Part shown: one piece after another, positions 60,580-64,000 of the stretch
Layout: the number at the start of each line of letters is the position of its first letter
Numbering within the stretch: position 1 is the first letter of the stretch
DNA from: Arthrobacter sp. B2a2-09
GTDB taxonomy: Bacteria > Actinomycetota > Actinomycetes > Actinomycetales > Micrococcaceae
Reading direction: 5' to 3'
Length of the DNA: 64,000 nt
Assembly (NCBI RefSeq): GCF_027587375.1
Contig: NZ_JAMXIC010000009.1
Coordinates: 1 to 64,000 of the forward strand
Position numbers and translations under genes: made by a program
The notes under the pieces: generated by a model
The model's database searches: none
What the model saw: the letters and a program-made list of their open reading frames with translations, nothing else
Told to the model about the DNA's origin: nothing

Positions 60580-61331
60580 GAGGTCCGCCGTCGGAGGGTG
60601 AACGAGGCCAGGACCAAAACTCCCACCACGATCGCCGCCATGATCCCGGCATCCTGCCACATGGCCTGGGTCGCCTCGGCGTTGCCGGCGATCTGCTGGA
60701 GCGCATCGACCGAAAACGTCAGCGGAAGCACATTGGAAATGCCCTCCAGCAGGCCGTTCATGTGGTCCCGGGCCACGAAGAGTCCGCACAACAGTATCTG
60801 CGGTATCACCACTACTGGCATGAACTGCACCGCTTGGAACTCGGTCCGGGCAAAGGCCGAGCACAAAAGGCCAAGCGCGACACCCAGCACTGCGTTGATG
60901 ACGGCGATCATCACGACGTAACCCGGACCGCCCTTGATGTCCAGATTGAAGATCCAGTAGGCCACGGCCGTTGCGACAAGCGATTGCAGTGCCGCCATGA
61001 TGGAGAACGCCAACGCGTAGCCGAACAGGAGATCGGCTTTGTGGATGGGCGTCGTCAGGAGCCGTTCCAACGTCCCCGAGGTCCTTTCGCGCAACATCGT
61101 GATCGACGTGACCAGGAACATCACCACAAACGGGAAGATGGCCAGCATCATGAGTCCCACACGGTCAAAGGTCCGGGGGAATCCAGGCGGCAGTGTTTCG
61201 TTTTCGAAGAGATAGTAGACACCAGTGAGCAGGAGTGCGGGAACCACCATGATGAGCGCGACGCTGCGGTGGTCATGCCGCAGTTGTTCCAAAACCCGTC
61301 TGGTGGTGGCAAACATCATCCGCGGATTCAT
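60576..61331 (-). CDS. ABC-2 type transporter permease
   Basis: 251 residues with about six TM segments. SITMLRERTSGTLERLLTTPIHKADLLFGYALAF is the typical ABC-2 exporter coupling region. It probably exports a drug or other small amphiphile. Overlaps the ATPase gene upstream and the tetR gene downstream by 4 bp each. Confidence 0.92.
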   Translation of the reverse strand: MNPRMMFATTRRVLEQLRHDHRSVALIMVVPALLLTGVYYLFENETLPPGFPRTFDRVGLMMLAIFPFVVMFLVTSITMLRERTSGTLERLLTTPIHKADLLFGYALAFSIMAALQSLVATAVAYWIFNLDIKGGPGYVVMIAVINAVLGVALGLLCSAFARTEFQAVQFMPVVVIPQILLCGLFVARDHMNGLLEGISNVLPLTFSVDALQQIAGNAEATQAMWQDAGIMAAIVVGVLVLASFTLRRRTS

Positions 61332-62128
61332 GACGCCACCTGGCTTTCATTGGCACTCCGGCGGTTCGAGGTGGCGCTCGTTTCCTGGATGATGTGCAGG
61401 AAGGCCTTCTCCAGGTCGTTGCTGTGTCCCCGCTCGCTGAGTTCCGCCGGACTGAGTTGCGCCAGCAGCAAGCCGTCGCGGAGCAGGAGCAGCGAGGAAC
61501 AGTGCGAGGCCTCCTCCATGACATGGCTGGACACCAAAAGGGTGGTGCCCGATTCGGCCATGGCGGCGAACCGTTCCCACAGCTCGGCACGCAGTACCGG
61601 ATCCAAGCCAACCGTCGGTTCGTCGAGGATCAGCAGCTTCGGATGCGAGACGAGCGCACACGCCAGCGAGACCCGGCTGAATTCACCACCGGAAAGGTCT
61701 GCGGTCTTTTGCCGTGCCAGTGCTTCGAGCCCGACGGCGGCAATCGCCTCCGCGGTGTCGGCCGCCGAGACGCCGTGCATGGCTCCGAAATACCTGACGT
61801 TCGCCTCGACGCTGAGGTCGGTGTAGACGCTCGGTGCCTGGGTCACGTATCCGACGTCGTGCCGCAATGACGGCGTACCGGCTGGACGGCCCAATACTTC
61901 GATCGTGCCGTCGGTGAGTCGCTGGACCCCTACGATGCAGCGCATGAGGGTTGTCTTGCCGCTCCCGGAGGGTCCGAGCAGCCCGGTGATACGCCCGGGC
62001 TCCATGGCGAAGTCCAAGCCGCGCAGGATCTTCTTGTGGCCGCGCGTGACGTGCAGGCCCACGGCCTTTACCGCCGGAGGTGCAGGGGACATGCCTGGTG
62101 CGGGATTTCCCGCTGGACTGTGGGACAT
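61328..62128 (-). CDS. ABC transporter ATP-binding protein
   Basis: 266 residues from ATG 62128, preceded by GGAGG. In-frame ATGs at 62149 and 62179 would put the palindromic operator inside the coding sequence. Walker A LLGPSGSGKTTL, signature LSGGEFSRVS, Walker B LLILDEPT. The C-terminus ends in a short polar tail. Pairs with the ABC-2 permease in the same operon. Confidence 0.92.
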   Translation of the reverse strand: MSHSPAGNPAPGMSPAPPAVKAVGLHVTRGHKKILRGLDFAMEPGRITGLLGPSGSGKTTLMRCIVGVQRLTDGTIEVLGRPAGTPSLRHDVGYVTQAPSVYTDLSVEANVRYFGAMHGVSAADTAEAIAAVGLEALARQKTADLSGGEFSRVSLACALVSHPKLLILDEPTVGLDPVLRAELWERFAAMAESGTTLLVSSHVMEEASHCSSLLLLRDGLLLAQLSPAELSERGHSNDLEKAFLHIIQETSATSNRRSANESQVAS

Positions 62129-62140
62129 CGCGGCCTCCGA

Positions 62141-62164
62141 TTTATTCATCAGGTGATGAATAAA
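62141..62164. promoter_or_regulatory. TetR operator, perfect 24-bp palindrome
   Basis: Perfect arms TTTATTCATCA and TGATGAATAAA with a GG centre, ending 12 bp before the ABC ATPase start and overlapping its promoter zone. It fits autorepression by the TetR encoded last in the operon. Confidence 0.75.
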
Positions 62165-62231
62165 AGGTAAGTCCGACATACCGGCGCGTCAACTGTGAGC
62201 CTCGAGGATGGATCTGGCCCTTGGTTCTGCA

Positions 62232-62292
62232 AACGCGGGGTCACTTACGGCCCATGTCGGACCTCCGGATGGGCGCTAAGTGACCCCGCGTT
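62232..62292. repeat. 61-bp intergenic palindrome C
   Basis: Outer arms AACGCGGGGTCACTTA and TAAGTGACCCCGCGTT (16 bp, perfect) enclose an inner pair GCCCAT / ATGGGC. It is unrelated to copies A and B. Probably another dispersed structured element or a long hairpin in the proS upstream region. Confidence 0.8.
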
Positions 62293-62300
62293 GTTCGTTG

Positions 62301-62326
62301 CCAGGGCCAGGGCCAGGGCCAGGGCC
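62301..62326. repeat. CCAGGG hexanucleotide tandem repeat
   Basis: Four perfect CCAGGG units plus CC, eight bases after palindrome C. A simple-sequence tract open to slippage. Confidence 0.9.
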
Positions 62327-62679
62327 TACAAATATTGATAAGTCCAAGCCCTTGTAAAAGGTGTTCATCGTCACATATGTTCGGACCAGCCGTGTCAATG
62401 AGGCGCGGATGGTTTCAGAGATGAAACGCAGGCTGGTTGCCCTGGGGAAGGTTGACTGAAGCCTTCAGGACAGCGCGTGCGGCCCGTCGGCCGCTGAGCC
62501 ACGCCATGGCAGGATGACCAGCCGCTTGCGGCCAGGGGCTTCCAATAACCATGGCGTGGCTCATCTGCGTTTCGGTTCCGCGTTAACGAAGGTTGTCGGG
62601 CGAGGGGTCTGGCTGTAAGCCGGTAGATTGGTACACAGTAGTTTTTGCCAGCTCTTGCCATAGAAACGGATTCTGACCC

Positions 62680-64000
62680 GTGGTCCTTCGCCTCTCCCAG
62701 CTGTTCCTGCGCACCTTGCGTGAAGATCCCGTCGACGCCGAAGTCGCCAGCCACAGACTCCTGGTCCGCGCGGGCTACATCCGCCGTGCCGCACCGGGCA
62801 TTTATACGTGGCTGCCTTTGGGATTGAGCGTCCTGCGCAAGGTCGAGCAGATCATCCGCGAGGAAATGGCCGCCATCGGCGCCCAGGAAGTCCATTTCCC
62901 GGCACTGCTGCCCAGAGAACCCTACGAGGCCACCAACCGCTGGACCGAATACGGCGAGGGGCTGTTCCGCCTCCAGGACCGCAAGGGCGCCGATTACCTT
63001 CTTGCCCCCACGCACGAGGAAATGTTCACCCTCCTGGTCAAGGACCTGTACTCCTCGTATAAGGACCTGCCGCTGAGCCTGTACCAGATCCAGAACAAGT
63101 ACCGCGACGAAGCACGCCCCCGGGCAGGCCTCCTCCGCGGCCGCGAATTCATCATGAAGGATTCCTACTCCTTCGACGTTGACGATGCCGGCTTGGACGC
63201 GAGCTATGCGGCCCACCGCGCCGCGTACCTGAAAATCTTCGAGCGACTTGGCCTTGAGGTCATCCCCGTGGCCGCCACGGCAGGTGCCATGGGTGGATCT
63301 AAGAGCGAGGAATTCCTGCACCCCACCGAGATCGGCGAGGACACCTTCGTCCGCTCAGCCGGCGGCTACGCGGCCAACGTCGAAGCCGTGACCACGGTGG
63401 CCCCGGCCGAGATCGACTTCAGCAACGCGCCTCCTGCACGCGTCCTGGACACCCCGGACACGCCCACCATCGAAACCCTCGTGACGGCTGCCAACCAGCT
63501 CGCCCCGCGCAGCGATTCCGACGGCGGCGCCTGGACTGGCGCCGATACCCTCAAGAATGTGGTCCTCGCCGTCACGCTGCCCACTGGCGAGCGTCAGATT
63601 GTGGTCATCGGCGTGCCCGGTGACCGCGCAGTGGACCTCAAGCGCGTTGAAGCCAACATCGGTTCATTCCTGCCCATCGCCGGGGAGATTGGCTTGGAAG
63701 CGGCCAACGAGGACGACCTCAAGAAGATCCCGGAACTCGTCAAGGGCTACATCGGTCCGGGACTGGTCCTCGGCGAGGCCGTTCTCGGGCTCGAAGGCAC
63801 GTCCAAGTTGCTTTTCCTTGTTGACCCCCGGGTTGTCTCGGGTACCAGCTGGGTCACCGGAGCGAACGAAGACGGCAAGCACGTTTTCGGTCTCGTAGCC
63901 GGGCGCGACTTCGCCTGGGATGGCGTCATTGAATGCACCGAGGTCCGCGCGGGAGACGAAGCCCCGGATGGCTCCGGTCCCTTGGAGACTGCCCGCGGCA
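62680..64000 (+). CDS. proS: Prolyl-tRNA synthetase, 5' part (continues past the window)
   Basis: First 440 codons. [40 protein letters not shown] is the bacterial ProS start. Class II motif 2 region [30 protein letters not shown]. From about residue 225 it enters the INS (YbaK-like) editing insertion typical of bacterial ProS, with [22 protein letters not shown]. The GTG start has GATTCT 5 nt upstream and no ribosome-binding site, so it may be leaderless. Truncated only by the window edge. Confidence 0.96.
   Translation, partial: MVLRLSQLFLRTLREDPVDAEVASHRLLVRAGYIRRAAPGIYTWLPLGLSVLRKVEQIIREEMAAIGAQEVHFPALLPREPYEATNRWTEYGEGLFRLQDRKGADYLLAPTHEEMFTLLVKDLYSSYKDLPLSLYQIQNKYRDEARPRAGLLRGREFIMKDSYSFDVDDAGLDASYAAHRAAYLKIFERLGLEVIPVAATAGAMGGSKSEEFLHPTEIGEDTFVRSAGGYAANVEAVTTVAPAEIDFSNAPPARVLDTPDTPTIETLVTAANQLAPRSDSDGGAWTGADTLKNVVLAVTLPTGERQIVVIGVPGDRAVDLKRVEANIGSFLPIAGEIGLEAANEDDLKKIPELVKGYIGPGLVLGEAVLGLEGTSKLLFLVDPRVVSGTSWVTGANEDGKHVFGLVAGRDFAWDGVIECTEVRAGDEAPDGSGPLETARG

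Larger units (their letters stand above)
62129..62679. other. 551-bp intergenic region between the ABC operon and proS
   Basis: It holds the TetR operator (62141-62164), a 61-bp palindrome (62232-62292), CCAGGG repeats (62301-62326), and the proS promoter. I see no gene on either strand; long open frames on the minus strand are antisense to proS. No T-box or other riboswitch fold was recognised. Confidence 0.55.

Noticed and set aside
62500..62680. T-box or other riboswitch before proS
   Set aside because: No T-box consensus or terminator/antiterminator pair was recognised, and the start looks leaderless or nearly so.
62395..63321. 308-codon minus-strand frame
   Set aside because: Antisense to proS, whose motifs are unambiguous on the plus strand.

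Overview
The window is a GC-rich actinobacterial chromosome segment. It most likely comes from the Micrococcaceae (Arthrobacter, Paenarthrobacter or Pseudarthrobacter). That placement rests on protein character, on gene order (rpsB-tsf-pyrH-frr-cdsA; dxr-M50 protease-ispG-GNAT-proS) and on many leaderless promoters in which a TANNNT-like box lies exactly 6 nt before an ATG or GTG. It is an inference, not a database match. Most of the window is housekeeping and catabolic chromosome. I see no prophage, CRISPR array, complete insertion sequence or obvious defence island.

Layout. 1-5.2 kb: the tail of an unidentified gene, a YibE/F membrane protein behind a 5-codon leader ORF, then an ABC exporter with a NarL-type two-component system. 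5.3-9.9 kb: dusB, dGTPase and dnaG. 10-14.6 kb: two identical tRNA-Asn genes enclosing a large secreted polysaccharide deacetylase (PKD, four Fn3 domains, two C-terminal modules, much of it recently duplicated) and a metallo-beta-lactamase-fold hydrolase. 14.7-20.6 kb: small membrane and unknown genes, a Bcr/CflA-type exporter, a holin-like protein, and a CDP-alcohol phosphatidyltransferase, DMT transporter and GT4 glycosyltransferase that look like a membrane-lipid group. 20.7-23.9 kb: a CAT-anticodon tRNA followed by an accessory-looking SDR / SGNH hydrolase / HSL esterase block. 23.9-27 kb: a secreted protein, a glutaryl-CoA-dehydrogenase-like enzyme behind a palindromic operator, and an M23 peptidase whose reading frame runs into it antisense.

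27.4-32.3 kb: rpsB, tsf, pyrH, frr, cdsA and a DivIVA-repeat protein. 32.3-38.2 kb: a LytS/LytTR two-component system with two divergent DUF485 + sodium/solute symporter pairs, probably for acetate, pyruvate or other monocarboxylates. 38.2-40.8 kb: tandem repeats, membrane proteins and an Lrp-type regulator. 41-53.4 kb: a branched-chain 2-oxoacid dehydrogenase operon (E1a, E1b, E2), a TetR regulator, and a leucine/isovalerate degradation operon (biotin-dependent carboxylase beta and alpha subunits, acyl-CoA dehydrogenase, CoA transferase A and B, MaoC hydratase, CitE-like lyase). The order matches the M. tuberculosis bkd/accD1/accA1/citE region as I remember it. 53.4-64 kb: a lipase-maturation-factor-like membrane protein, dxr, a site-2 protease, YciI, ispG, a GNAT, a self-regulated TetR/ABC-2 exporter operon, and the 5' part of proS.

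The most unusual signals are non-coding: two copies of a 66-bp palindromic element between convergent genes, a third unrelated palindrome next to hexanucleotide repeats, a 32-bp tandem repeat, the 84-bp tRNA-Asn direct repeats, several near-perfect operators, and the leaderless start architecture. All of this was read by eye, so repeat copy number elsewhere in the genome and all family assignments remain untested.
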